From: Candidatus Allofournierella merdigallinarum
Lineage (GTDB): Bacteria > Bacillota > Clostridia > Oscillospirales > Ruminococcaceae
Length of the DNA: 62,139 bases
Direction: 5' to 3'
NCBI GenBank assembly: GCA_019117205.1
Contig: DXAC01000001.1
Location: forward strand, 1-62,139
How positions within the stretch are numbered: position 1 is the first letter of the stretch; every line of letters starts with the position of its first letter. Position numbers and translations under genes: made by a program. The notes beneath the pieces were generated by a model. That model had not been told where the DNA came from. It saw nothing but the letters and a program-made list of their open reading frames with translations, and searched no databases. Shown piece after piece: positions 16,677 through 25,138 of this stretch.

Positions 16677-17786
16677 ATGGAACACACCCCTTATATCTCG
16701 GTGATCGTGCCGGTGTACAAGGTCGCGGGCCGGCTGCCTGCCTGCCTGGAGAGCCTGCGCGACCAGACCTTTTCGGATTTTGAGTGCATCCTGGTGGACG
16801 ACGGCTCCCCCGACGAGTGCGGCGCCATCTGCGACGAGGTCGCCGCGGCGGACAGCCGTTTCTCCGTCATCCACAAGCAAAACGCCGGGGTGTCCGCCGC
16901 CCGCAACGCGGGGCTGGATGTCGCCCGGGGAGAATATGTGGTCTTTCTGGACGCGGACGACGAGATGGCCCCCCGGGCGCTGGAATACGCCGCACAGGTG
17001 CAGGCCGAGGCCCCCGACGCCCTGGTCTGGTGGGATCACACCCGCAACGCAGAGATCTTCGAGCGGGGCAAGAACGCGCCTCTTCAGTGGGAGCGCACCT
17101 GCCGGGCCGCACAGGAGCCGGCCTCGGACTACACACTGGCCTTTATCGCGGTCTGGAACAAGTTGTTCGCGATGAAGCCCATCCGCGGCAATGGCCTGCG
17201 TTTTGACCTGTGCCTGGGCCACGCGGGGTTGCCCGGAGAAGACAACAAATTTTCCAGTGAATACCTGGACTGCGTGTACGCCGGCCAGAACTTTCCTGTT
17301 GCCCATATCAAGCTTCCTCTGTACCACTATTATCTCAATCCCCGCTCCCTCACCCGGGCTACCCCGACCCAGCAGGTTGACGAGCCCGACCCGCCCGAGC
17401 CCCACTACTGCGCCCGGCTGGCGGCGGAGTACGAGGAGAAATTCCGCGTCGCCCCCGACCTGCTGGCGGGCGAGCCCTTTGCCGCCGCCTGCACCGCCCG
17501 CATCTACCTGCGGAGCCTGGCCTTTGGCATCTGGAGCGCGGCGCAGCTGGGCGAACCGCTGACCCGGGCGGACTGGGACACCCCCGCCACCCGCGCCATG
17601 CTGGACTTCTGCCGCCGCGAAAGGATCTTTGTGCCCTACTACCTGCCTTTCCGGCTGGGCAGCCCGGCCTTTGTCCGCCGCTTTTACGATTGGGACATCC
17701 GGCGGGCGGCCTGGTTCTACCGGTTCCGGCTGCTGTTCAAGCTGCTGCTGCCCGGCTGGAAAGAGCCCTCCGCTTTCAAAGAGTGA
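16677..17786 (+). CDS. Family 2 glycosyltransferase, copy 4 of 4
   Basis: A 369-residue GT-A enzyme with ISVIVPVYKVAGRL, VDDGSPDECGAI and FLDADDEMAP. I chose the ATG at 16677, preceded by AAAGGAG; an in-frame ATG at 16626 lies inside copy 3. Residues about 200-260 (LPGEDNKFSSEYLDCVYAGQ) use more A and T than the neighbouring genes, which may mark a different ancestry for this segment. It ends 27 bases before aroA. Confidence 0.9.
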   Translation: MEHTPYISVIVPVYKVAGRLPACLESLRDQTFSDFECILVDDGSPDECGAICDEVAAADSRFSVIHKQNAGVSAARNAGLDVARGEYVVFLDADDEMAPRALEYAAQVQAEAPDALVWWDHTRNAEIFERGKNAPLQWERTCRAAQEPASDYTLAFIAVWNKLFAMKPIRGNGLRFDLCLGHAGLPGEDNKFSSEYLDCVYAGQNFPVAHIKLPLYHYYLNPRSLTRATPTQQVDEPDPPEPHYCARLAAEYEEKFRVAPDLLAGEPFAAACTARIYLRSLAFGIWSAAQLGEPLTRADWDTPATRAMLDFCRRERIFVPYYLPFRLGSPAFVRRFYDWDIRRAAWFYRFRLLFKLLLPGWKEPSAFKE

Positions 17787-17813
17787 ATTTTACCCCAAAA
17801 GGGAGCTGATGCC

Positions 17814-19085
17814 ATGCTTGCGACCATCCATCCCGGCCCCATCGGCGGCGCGGTGACCGTGCCCCCCTCCAAGAGCCTCGCCCACCGGGCGGTGCTGGCG
17901 GCGGGGCTCGCCAAGGGCCTTTCCCGCATCTACAACATGGACCCCAGCCAGGACATCGCCGCCACCCTGGCGGCGGTGCGGGCTTTCGGGGCCAGGGTGC
18001 GGCTCACCGAACACTATGTGGACGTGGAGGGCCCCGGGGGCTTTGCCACCATCCTGGCCCCGGTGGACTGCGGCGAAAGCGGCAGCACCCTGCGCTTTCT
18101 GGTGCCGGTGCTCAGCCTCACCGGCCAGCAGGTGGAGTTCACCGGCCGCGGCCGCCTGTTTCAGCGGCCCATGGAGGTCTACCGGAACATCTTTGCCGGC
18201 CAGGGGCTGCTCTTCGCCCAGTCGGACAACGGCCTCACGATCCGGGGCCGCCTTGCCCCCGGCGACTACCGGGTGCGGGGGGACGTGTCCAGCCAGTTCA
18301 TCAGCGGCCTGCTCTTCGCGCTGCCGCTGCTCCACCGGGAGAGCCGGCTGGAGATCGTGCCCCCTTTCGAGAGCCGCAGCTATGTGCAGCTTACCCTGGA
18401 CGTGCTGGCGGACTTCGGCATCCGCGTTCACTGGGACGCCGAGCGGGAGAACACCCTGGTCATCCCCGGCGGCCAGCGCTACCACAACCGCTCCTACACG
18501 GTGGAGGGGGATTACAGCCAGGCGGCCTTTCTGGCGGTGCTGGGCGCCGCGGTGGGCGGCGTGACGGTGAACGGCCTGCGGCCGGGCTCCGCCCAGGGCG
18601 ACGCGGCCATTCTGGACATCCTGGCCCGGTGCGGCGGCAAATTCCGCCGCGACGGCGACGCGGTGACCTTTGAAAAGAGCGGGCTTTCCGGCGTGGAGAT
18701 CGACCTGGCCGACTGCCCGGACCTGGGCCCCATCCTGATGGTGCTGGGCACGCTGTGCCAGGGCCAGACCACCATCCGCAACGCCGGCCGGCTGCGCCTG
18801 AAAGAGAGCGACCGCATCGCCGCCATGGAGGAGGAGCTGAAGAAGTTCGGCGCGAAGATCCAAAGCGACGAGAACACCGTGACCATCCAGGGCGGCCCGC
18901 TGGTGATGCCCGGCCTGCTGGCCGGCCACAACGACCACCGGGTGGTCATGGCCCTGGCGGTGGCGGCGCTGGCCGGCGGCTACACCGCCCGCATCTCCGG
19001 CGCCCAGGCGGTGGCCAAGAGCTGGCCGGGATTTTTCGCCGCGCTCCAGCAGCTGGGCGCGGGCATCGAGGTGGAAAAGGAATGA
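17814..19085 (+). CDS. aroA: 3-phosphoshikimate 1-carboxyvinyltransferase (EPSP synthase)
   Basis: AroA joins phosphoenolpyruvate to shikimate-3-phosphate. The 423-residue protein has PPSKSLAHRAVLAAGLA, the ESGSTLRFLVPV loop near residue 88 (in place of the LGNAGTAMRPL loop of the enterobacterial class), and LKESDRIAAMEEEL near residue 325. The glyphosate-site loop thus differs from class I enzymes; sensitivity cannot be judged by eye. AAAAGGGAG lies before the ATG. Its stop overlaps the tyrA start (ATGA). Confidence 0.95.
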   Translation: MLATIHPGPIGGAVTVPPSKSLAHRAVLAAGLAKGLSRIYNMDPSQDIAATLAAVRAFGARVRLTEHYVDVEGPGGFATILAPVDCGESGSTLRFLVPVLSLTGQQVEFTGRGRLFQRPMEVYRNIFAGQGLLFAQSDNGLTIRGRLAPGDYRVRGDVSSQFISGLLFALPLLHRESRLEIVPPFESRSYVQLTLDVLADFGIRVHWDAERENTLVIPGGQRYHNRSYTVEGDYSQAAFLAVLGAAVGGVTVNGLRPGSAQGDAAILDILARCGGKFRRDGDAVTFEKSGLSGVEIDLADCPDLGPILMVLGTLCQGQTTIRNAGRLRLKESDRIAAMEEELKKFGAKIQSDENTVTIQGGPLVMPGLLAGHNDHRVVMALAVAALAGGYTARISGAQAVAKSWPGFFAALQQLGAGIEVEKE

Positions 19086-19948
19086 ACAGCGACAGCCGTT
19101 TCGTCATCGTGGGCCTGGGCCTGCTGGGCGGCGCCTACGCCTTGGGCCTGCGCAAAGCCGGCTTTCAACACGTGGCCGCCATCGACATCAGCGAAGAGGC
19201 CCTGGACTTCGCCCGCCGGCGGGATTACATCGAGGAGGGCCGCGCCCGGGACTTCGCGGACCTGCTGGCCCGGGCGGACTACATCGTCTTTTCGTTGTAT
19301 CCAACCACTTTTATACAATGGGTAGAACAATACGGCCAGTTCCTGCGCCCCGGCTGCCTGTGTACCGACGTGTCCGGCGTCAAGCTGGGGCTGGTGGACC
19401 GGGTACAGGCGCTGCTGCCGGCGGGGGTGGAGTTCATCGCCAGCCACCCCATGGCGGGCAAGGAGCGCAGCGGGGTGGAAAACGCCCATCTGGTGGACTT
19501 CGCCCCGGCGAACTTTTTGATCACCCCCACCGAAAGGAACACCGAGGCGGGCGTCGCCTTTGCCCGGCAGCTGGCGCAGGCGCTGGGCTTTGCCCGGGTG
19601 CATGTGATCAGCCCGGCGGAGCACGACCGGATGATCGGCTATGTGAGCCAGCTGACCCATGCCATCGCGGTGAGCCTGATGTGCGCGCCGGGGGCGGAGC
19701 GCTTCGCCGACTACACCGGCGACTCGTTCCGGGACCTGACCCGCATCGCCAGCCTGAACGATGCCATGTGGGCGGAGCTGTTTTTGTGGAACCGGGAATA
19801 CCTCACCGAGGAGATCGACGCTTTCACCGCCCGGCTGCAGCAGCTCAAGGGCTGTCTGGAGCGGGGCGAGCGGGAGGCGCTGCGGGAGATGTTCCGCACC
19901 TCCACCGCCGCCCGGGCGGCTTTCGACCGAAAAGAAAGGGAGGGATGA
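19082..19948 (+). CDS. tyrA: Prephenate dehydrogenase
   Basis: Oxidises prephenate to 4-hydroxyphenylpyruvate for tyrosine. It has 288 residues. The NAD-binding start FVIVGLGLLGGAYALGLRKAG is clear, as are SHPMAGKERSGVENA and the late SQLTHAIAVSLM helix. There is no ACT domain, so direct Tyr inhibition would need another site. ATGA overlap with aroA shows that the operon resumes after the glycosyltransferases. Confidence 0.94.
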   Translation: MNSDSRFVIVGLGLLGGAYALGLRKAGFQHVAAIDISEEALDFARRRDYIEEGRARDFADLLARADYIVFSLYPTTFIQWVEQYGQFLRPGCLCTDVSGVKLGLVDRVQALLPAGVEFIASHPMAGKERSGVENAHLVDFAPANFLITPTERNTEAGVAFARQLAQALGFARVHVISPAEHDRMIGYVSQLTHAIAVSLMCAPGAERFADYTGDSFRDLTRIASLNDAMWAELFLWNREYLTEEIDAFTARLQQLKGCLERGEREALREMFRTSTAARAAFDRKEREG

Positions 19949-19951
19949 GCC

Positions 19952-20944
19952 ATGGCCCGCACAGAGGGGCAGAAAGGCAAGATCCTTTTGCTGCTCCGCA
20001 TCCTGGAGCGGTACACCGACGAGGACCACTGGATCAGCGTGCCCCGCATTTTGGAGCTGCTGGAGGAACAGGGGATCCACGCCGAGCGCAAGAGCATCTA
20101 TTCCGACATCGAGGCCCTGCAGGAGATGGGCTATGACATCCTGCAACAGCGGGGGCGCTCGGGGGGATACTGCCTGGCCACCCGCACGTTCCAGCTGCCG
20201 GAGCTCAAGCTGCTGGCGGACGCGGTACAGGCCAGCCGGTTCATCACCCGCAAGAAAAGCGAGCAGCTGATCCGCACCCTCTCCCGCTTCGCCAGCGAGT
20301 GGCAGGCGGCGGACCTGAAGCGGCAGGTGTTCGCCTCCAGCCGCGTCAAGACGATGAACGAGAGCATCTACTACAACGTGGACACCCTGCACCGGGCCAT
20401 CGCCCAGGACCGGCAGGTGCGCTTTGTCTACCAGGAGTGGGACCTTGCCAAGCGCAAGGTGGCCCGCCGGGGGGGCGCGGGCTATGTGGTGAGCCCCTGG
20501 GCCCTGTTGTGGGAAAACGAGAACTACTACCTGGTGGCCTACACCGAGGGCCAGGGCCTGCGCCACTACCGGGTGGACAAGATGGCCTCCATCACCCTGC
20601 TGGCCGCCGGGCGGCTGGGGGCCGACGCCTACGACCCCGCCCGTATGCAGGACTACGCCCGGCCCATGTTCAACATGTACGGCGGCCCGGTGGAGCGGGT
20701 GCAGTTCGACTGCGACGCCGCCATGATCGGCCCCATGCTGGACCGGTTCGGCGCCGAGGCCACCGTGGTGCCCCAGCCGGGGGAGAAGACCTTCCACCTC
20801 TACGCCGACGTGGCGGTGAGCCCCACCTTTTTCGGCTGGGTGTGCGGCTTTGGGGGCAGGGTGCGCATCCTGGGCCCCGCCGGGGTAAAGGAGCAGTTCG
20901 GCGCGTTTCTGGCGGCCATCGCGGCCGCCCAGGAGGCGCTGTGA
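19952..20944 (+). CDS. HTH-WYL transcriptional regulator
   Basis: A 330-residue regulator. The N-terminus (about 1-60) is a DeoR-like winged helix (LEEQGIHAERKSIYSDIEALQEMGYDI). The middle WYL domain (about 140-225) includes VRFVYQEWD and the YVVSPWALLWENENYYLVAYTE stretch in which the signature residues sit, and a WCX-like C-terminal extension follows. WYL domains sense nucleic acid or other ligands in described cases; the ligand here is unknown. Three bases separate it from tyrA and its stop overlaps mutY (GTGA). It could control this operon or a DNA-damage response with mutY. Confidence 0.88.
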   Translation: MARTEGQKGKILLLLRILERYTDEDHWISVPRILELLEEQGIHAERKSIYSDIEALQEMGYDILQQRGRSGGYCLATRTFQLPELKLLADAVQASRFITRKKSEQLIRTLSRFASEWQAADLKRQVFASSRVKTMNESIYYNVDTLHRAIAQDRQVRFVYQEWDLAKRKVARRGGAGYVVSPWALLWENENYYLVAYTEGQGLRHYRVDKMASITLLAAGRLGADAYDPARMQDYARPMFNMYGGPVERVQFDCDAAMIGPMLDRFGAEATVVPQPGEKTFHLYADVAVSPTFFGWVCGFGGRVRILGPAGVKEQFGAFLAAIAAAQEAL

Positions 20945-22008
20945 GCGGCGGACAGGGGCCGGGGCCCATCGCCCCGGCCCTTTTGGCCTGGTTTTCCCAA
21001 AACGCCCGGGCGCTGCCTTTCCGCCAGGACCCCACCCCCTACCACATCTGGGTAAGCGAGATCATGCTGCAGCAGACGCGGGTGGCGGCGGCGCTGGAGC
21101 ACTACCGCCGCTTCATGGCGGCGCTGCCGGACGTGGAGGCCCTGGCCGCCTGCGGCGAGGAGGAGCTGTTCAAGCTGTGGGAGGGGCTGGGCTACTACTC
21201 CCGGGCCCGCAACCTGCAAAAGGCGGCAAAGCTGGTCTGCCAGCGGTACGGCGGCCGGCTGCCCGCCAGCTATGAGGAGCTGAAAAAGCTTCCGGGCGTG
21301 GGCGACTACACCGCCGGGGCCATCGCCTCCATCGCTTTCGGCCTGCCGGCGCCGGCGGTGGACGGCAACGTGCTGCGGGTGTTCGCCCGCCTTTACAACG
21401 ACCGGGCGGACATTGCCGACCCGGCCACCCGGCGGCGCTTCACCCGCCGGGTGATGGACCAGCAGCCCAAGGACATGCCGGGGCCTTTCAACGAGGCGCT
21501 GATGGAACTGGGGGCGCTGGTCTGCCTGCCGGGGGCGTCGCCCGCCTGCGAAGCCTGCCCGCTGGCGGGGCAGTGCCTGGCCAAAGCGGCGGGCGCCCAG
21601 AGGGAGCTGCCGGTGAAAGCGCCCCCCAAGGCCCGCCGGGTGCAGCCGGTGACGGCGCTGGTGGTGCGAAACCCCCGGGGCGACTGCCTGTTGCAGCGCA
21701 GGCCGGACAAGGGGCTGCTGGCGGGGCTGTGGCAGCCGCTGCTCTTCGAGGAGGAGCTGACGCTGGCCCGGGCGCTGGAGCGGCTGGAGGCGCTGGGGCT
21801 TCGGCCCGACAAGGCCGCGCCGCCCCGGCCGCTGCCGGCGGCAAAGCACATCTTCACCCATGTGGAGTGGCGGATGTCCGGCTGGCAGCTGACCGCGGCG
21901 GGAGACGCCCCCGCCGGCTGTGTCTGGGCCCCGCCGGAGCAGGCGGCGGGCCGCTACGCCCTGCCGGGGGCTTTCAAGGCCTGGCGGGCGCTGCTCACCG
22001 GCGGCTGA
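20941..22008 (+). CDS. mutY: A/G-specific adenine DNA glycosylase
   Basis: MutY removes adenine paired with 8-oxoguanine. The 355-residue protein starts at a GTG overlapping the regulator stop. It has YHIWVSEIMLQQTRV with the catalytic Glu in the first helix, a helix-hairpin-helix with LPGVGDYTAGAIASIAFG, and the following DGNVLRV. The 4Fe-4S ligands are spaced C-X7-C-X2-C-X5-C from residue 201. The C-terminal NUDIX-like domain that reads 8-oxoguanine (LLQRRPDKGLLAGLWQ) is complete. Confidence 0.95.
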   Translation: MSGGQGPGPIAPALLAWFSQNARALPFRQDPTPYHIWVSEIMLQQTRVAAALEHYRRFMAALPDVEALAACGEEELFKLWEGLGYYSRARNLQKAAKLVCQRYGGRLPASYEELKKLPGVGDYTAGAIASIAFGLPAPAVDGNVLRVFARLYNDRADIADPATRRRFTRRVMDQQPKDMPGPFNEALMELGALVCLPGASPACEACPLAGQCLAKAAGAQRELPVKAPPKARRVQPVTALVVRNPRGDCLLQRRPDKGLLAGLWQPLLFEEELTLARALERLEALGLRPDKAAPPRPLPAAKHIFTHVEWRMSGWQLTAAGDAPAGCVWAPPEQAAGRYALPGAFKAWRALLTGG

Positions 22009-22033
22009 CCGGCGGCGCGGCGCAAAATTTTGG

Positions 22034-22062
22034 TTGTAATCTCGCCTGCTCTGGGCTATAAT
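22034..22062 (+). promoter_or_regulatory. Promoter of the small membrane protein gene
   Basis: TTGTAA at 22034 and TATAAT at 22057 with a 17-base spacer. It sits in the 115-base gap after mutY, which has no clear terminator. Confidence 0.85.
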
Positions 22063-22123
22063 AAAACCAATCAAGGCAAAACCCGCGTCCCATTGGGGCA
22101 GCCGGAATAAAGGAGGTCATTTC

Positions 22124-22321
22124 ATGAAACAATCCACGTTTGTCGCTTTGGTCCTGATGCTGGCCGCCGCCGTGGGCGCGCTCACCGCGGCCTGGCTGTA
22201 CATCCGCCGCCGCGAGCAGGAGCTGGACGAGTACGAGCAGCTGCTGTTCAGCGAGGACTTCGACGAGGAGGAGGAAGCGCCCGCCGAGGACGCCGCCCCC
22301 GCCGAGCCGGAGGCCGAGTAA
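22124..22321 (+). CDS. Small single-pass membrane protein with acidic tail
   Basis: A 65-residue protein. One N-terminal membrane helix (about residues 6-26) is followed by a basic stop (YIRRREQELDEYEQLLF) and a strongly acidic tail (FDEEEEAPAEDAAP). AAAGGAGG lies seven bases before the ATG. It has its own promoter and terminator, so it is a free-standing gene. Clostridia often carry a small protein of this shape; its role is not known to me. Confidence 0.85.
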   Translation: MKQSTFVALVLMLAAAVGALTAAWLYIRRREQELDEYEQLLFSEDFDEEEEAPAEDAAPAEPEAE

Positions 22322-22335
22322 ACCGACAAGGCAGA

Positions 22336-22370
22336 CCCCCCGCGGACCGGCGTTCGCGGGGGGCTTTTTT
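22336..22370 (+). terminator. Rho-independent terminator
   Basis: Nine-base GC arms (ccccccgcg at 22336 and its complement at 22355) and a run of seven T. Confidence 0.9.
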
Positions 22371-22376
22371 TCGTTT

Positions 22377-22405
22377 TTGCCCTTTTCGCCCGTTTATGCT
22401 ATAAT
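22377..22405 (+). promoter_or_regulatory. Promoter of the LytM-like gene pair
   Basis: TTGCCC at 22377 and TATAAT at 22400, 17 bases apart, with TGC before the -10. The transcription start would fall near 22412, which argues against the ATG there as a start codon. Confidence 0.8.
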
Positions 22406-22462
22406 GTTCGTATGTATCCCTTTGAGAGGCATACAGCGCAGCGGGAAAGGAGGGCGACGGGC

Positions 22463-23740
22463 GTGAAGCGGGTCTTTTTGTGGCTTTTGATGGTGCTGGT
22501 GTTCACCGCCCTTTTGCTGGGCGGCGCGCTGGGCTACTTCTACCTGTCCGTGGACGGGGACGACCTGCCCGACGCCGGGGTGACCTTTGCCGGCCAAACG
22601 CTCTCCGAGCCCGCCGGCTACCACTGGGAGCTGCCGGTGCTGGGGGGCCTTTTGTGGCGGCAGTTCGACCTGAGCCCCAGCCTGGCCAGCCTGGAGCTGG
22701 AGGAGATCACCGCCCCGACGGCGGCCCTGGAACTGACCGAGGGCATGACCGAGGCGGACACCACCCTCTCCCTGCGCACCGCCGGCGGCCTCACCGTTTT
22801 CGAGGGCACCGCCGCCGAGTGGAAAAGCTTCACCTTTCCCCGCAACGGGGAGTATGAGCTGACCCTGCGGGCGGGGCGGATGTCCACGGGCCAGAAGCCC
22901 GCCCGGGCCCAGGGCTACTATCAATACCAGTGCCGCTTTGTGGTGAACGTGCAGCCCACCCTGCGCCTGTCCGCCGACCAGGCGGCCCAGGGGCAGGTGG
23001 TGGCGGTGTATCTGTCCGGCGTGCTGGACGAGAGCCGCCAGGCCCCCACCGCCGCCTGCGAGCTGGGGCCGGTGTGGTTCCGGCCCACAAAAAACGGCTG
23101 GCTGGGCTACCTGCCGGTGGCCTACAACGCCGAGGCGGGCGACTGGCCCGTCACCGTGACGCTGGGGGACGCCAGCTACACCGCCACCCTCTCGGTGCGG
23201 GGGGCCGAGTTCCCCACCACCACCCTGTCGGACAGCACCCCCGCCACCGAGGCGGACAACGAGGAGTTCCGCCGGGTGATCTGGAGCCTCTACGGCCAGG
23301 GGACGAACCAGGCCTACTGGTCCGGGGCGTTCCGCTGGCCGGTGGAGGGGGCGAGCATTTTTCAGCCCTACGGCGCATATCTCACCGATGAGGGCAGCGC
23401 CGCCGGCCGCAGCGCCAACCTGACCCTGCTGTGCCCCACCGCCGCCGCGGTGGTCAGCCCCGCCGCCGGGCAGGTGGCCTACGCCGGCAGCCTGGGGCTC
23501 ACCGGCAACACGGTGGTCATCGACCACGGCTGCGGGGTAAAGAGCTACCTGTTCGGGCTGGAGAGCCTGGCCCAGCTGACCTCCGGCAGCCAGGTGGAGG
23601 CCGGCCAGACCCTGGGCCTCGCCGGGCGCAAGCTCATCTGGGAGGTGCGCATCGGCAACAAGAGCGTGGACCCCGCCGCCCTGACCCGGGGCGGCAGCGA
23701 CGGACTTTTCTACCGCCCGGCGGGCGACGAACTGATGTGA
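22463..23740 (+). CDS. LytM/M23-like envelope protein, catalytically dead, copy 1
   Basis: A 425-residue membrane-anchored protein. I chose the GTG at 22463: AAAGGAGG ends ten bases upstream, while the in-frame ATG at 22412 coincides with the expected transcription start. One N-terminal helix (LWLLMVLVFTALLLGGALGY) anchors a long extracytoplasmic part. The last 110 residues follow the M23 fold (VVSPAAGQVAYAG, VVIDHGCGVKSYLFGLESL), but the zinc ligands are gone: SANLTLLC replaces HxGxD, and LIWEVR replaces HLHFE. It probably binds rather than cuts, as SpoIIQ- or EnvC-like factors do. Confidence 0.82.
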   Translation: MKRVFLWLLMVLVFTALLLGGALGYFYLSVDGDDLPDAGVTFAGQTLSEPAGYHWELPVLGGLLWRQFDLSPSLASLELEEITAPTAALELTEGMTEADTTLSLRTAGGLTVFEGTAAEWKSFTFPRNGEYELTLRAGRMSTGQKPARAQGYYQYQCRFVVNVQPTLRLSADQAAQGQVVAVYLSGVLDESRQAPTAACELGPVWFRPTKNGWLGYLPVAYNAEAGDWPVTVTLGDASYTATLSVRGAEFPTTTLSDSTPATEADNEEFRRVIWSLYGQGTNQAYWSGAFRWPVEGASIFQPYGAYLTDEGSAAGRSANLTLLCPTAAAVVSPAAGQVAYAGSLGLTGNTVVIDHGCGVKSYLFGLESLAQLTSGSQVEAGQTLGLAGRKLIWEVRIGNKSVDPAALTRGGSDGLFYRPAGDELM

Positions 23741-23755
23741 ACGAGGTGAACGACT

Positions 23756-25054
23756 TTGGTGGACGTGCTGAAAGCCATTGGCAAATGGCTGGCGCTGGTG
23801 GCGGTGCTGGTGGCAGCGCTGGTGGGCGGCGCGCTGTGGTTCCTCTACTCCCAGCTGGATCCGGAGGACCTGCCCCAATATCAGGTGAGTTTCAACGGCG
23901 CGGCGCTGGAGCCCACCGGCTACCACTGGACGGTGCCGGTGGCGGGCGACTGGCTGCACCGCACGTTCAGCCTGGACAGCGACCCGGTGGACCTGGGCCT
24001 GATCACGGTGAGCCACCCGGCCATCGAGCTGCCCCGGGACACCCAGATGGAGCTGATCATCACCGACGAGGCGGGCGAGACGGTGTTCCAGGGGGACGCG
24101 ACCGCCTACCAGAGCTTTTCCCTGGGGCAGAACGGCAGCTACTCCGCCCGGCTCACCGTGAGCCCCCGGGTGGACACCCTCAACCCCACCACCCGCATGG
24201 AGGGCTGGTACCTCTACGAGTTCACCTTTGAGCTGCAGGCCCAGCTGGTGCTCACCCTCTCTCACACCAGCATGGTGCAGGGAGGCGTGGTGGCGGTGAA
24301 GCTCACCGGCGTCATGGGGGACACGGTGCCCACCCTGTCCTGTGAGCTGGCCCCGGCGGTGTTCACGTTCCACAACAACGCCTGGATCACCTACATACCG
24401 GTGGACTACAACCAGTTCGGCGGCGACTACGAGATCACCGCCTCTGCCGGCGGCCAGACGGTGAGTGCCTCGGTGTACATCTACGGCCGGGAGACCCGGG
24501 AGCTGGACACCTACACCATCGACGGCTCCGCCGCCATCCCCTACATCGGCTCGGTGCCCAGCCAGGCAAAGGACGTGATGTCCATCTGCGACCCGGACGT
24601 ATACTGGTCCGGCGCTTTCACCCAGCCGGTGAGCGGCAAGGTGGTGCGGGACTACGCGGTGATGGAGTACACCGACCGCGTCGACGAGGCCACCCTGGCC
24701 ATCTACCCGGAGCTGGCCGCCCTGAACGAGCTCATCGCCCCCCGCCGTAGCGTCAACGTGACCATGGCGGTGAACCCCGGCACCAAGGTGGTGGCTCCCG
24801 CCGCCGGGCGGGTGGTCTATGCCGGCATCGCCGGCGCCGCCGGCCGCACCATCATCATCGAGCACGGCTGCGGCCTCAAGAGCCTCATCTACCTGCTGGG
24901 CCGCATCGACGTGAACGAGGGGGACTATGTGGCCCAGAACGACGTGATCGGCACCACCCAGGGCCATGTCACCTGCGAAATGCGCCTGTACGACATCTCT
25001 ATCAGCCCCTGGGAGGCCTGGCGCGGCCAGGGCGCCCTGATGTGGAAAGGCTGA
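23756..25054 (+). CDS. LytM/M23-like envelope protein, catalytically dead, copy 2
   Basis: A 432-residue paralogue of the gene before it, 15 bases downstream. The start is TTG at 23756 or GTG at 23759, both after AGGTGA; no ATG is usable. It has an N-terminal helix, the shared EPTGYHWTVPVAGDWLHRTF segment, and a C-terminal M23-like region (KVVAPAAGRVVYAG, IIIEHGCGLKSLIYLLGRI). The metal-binding positions are again lost (VNVTMAVN and VTCEMRL). Both copies keep HGCG, a cysteine not usual in active enzymes. The pair probably acts together in the envelope. Confidence 0.8.
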   Translation: MVDVLKAIGKWLALVAVLVAALVGGALWFLYSQLDPEDLPQYQVSFNGAALEPTGYHWTVPVAGDWLHRTFSLDSDPVDLGLITVSHPAIELPRDTQMELIITDEAGETVFQGDATAYQSFSLGQNGSYSARLTVSPRVDTLNPTTRMEGWYLYEFTFELQAQLVLTLSHTSMVQGGVVAVKLTGVMGDTVPTLSCELAPAVFTFHNNAWITYIPVDYNQFGGDYEITASAGGQTVSASVYIYGRETRELDTYTIDGSAAIPYIGSVPSQAKDVMSICDPDVYWSGAFTQPVSGKVVRDYAVMEYTDRVDEATLAIYPELAALNELIAPRRSVNVTMAVNPGTKVVAPAAGRVVYAGIAGAAGRTIIIEHGCGLKSLIYLLGRIDVNEGDYVAQNDVIGTTQGHVTCEMRLYDISISPWEAWRGQGALMWKG

Positions 25055-25061
25055 ACAAAAA

Positions 25062-25106
25062 CCGCCCGCCGCGGGAGGCTTCTCCCATGCGGCGGGCGGC
25101 TTTTTT
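25062..25106 (+). terminator. Terminator after the LytM-like pair
   Basis: Eleven-base arms (25062-25072 and 25089-25099) are followed by tttttt. It also separates this unit from the convergent permease gene. Confidence 0.88.
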
Positions 25107-25138
25107 GCGCATTTATTATACAATATGTATTATTCCAT

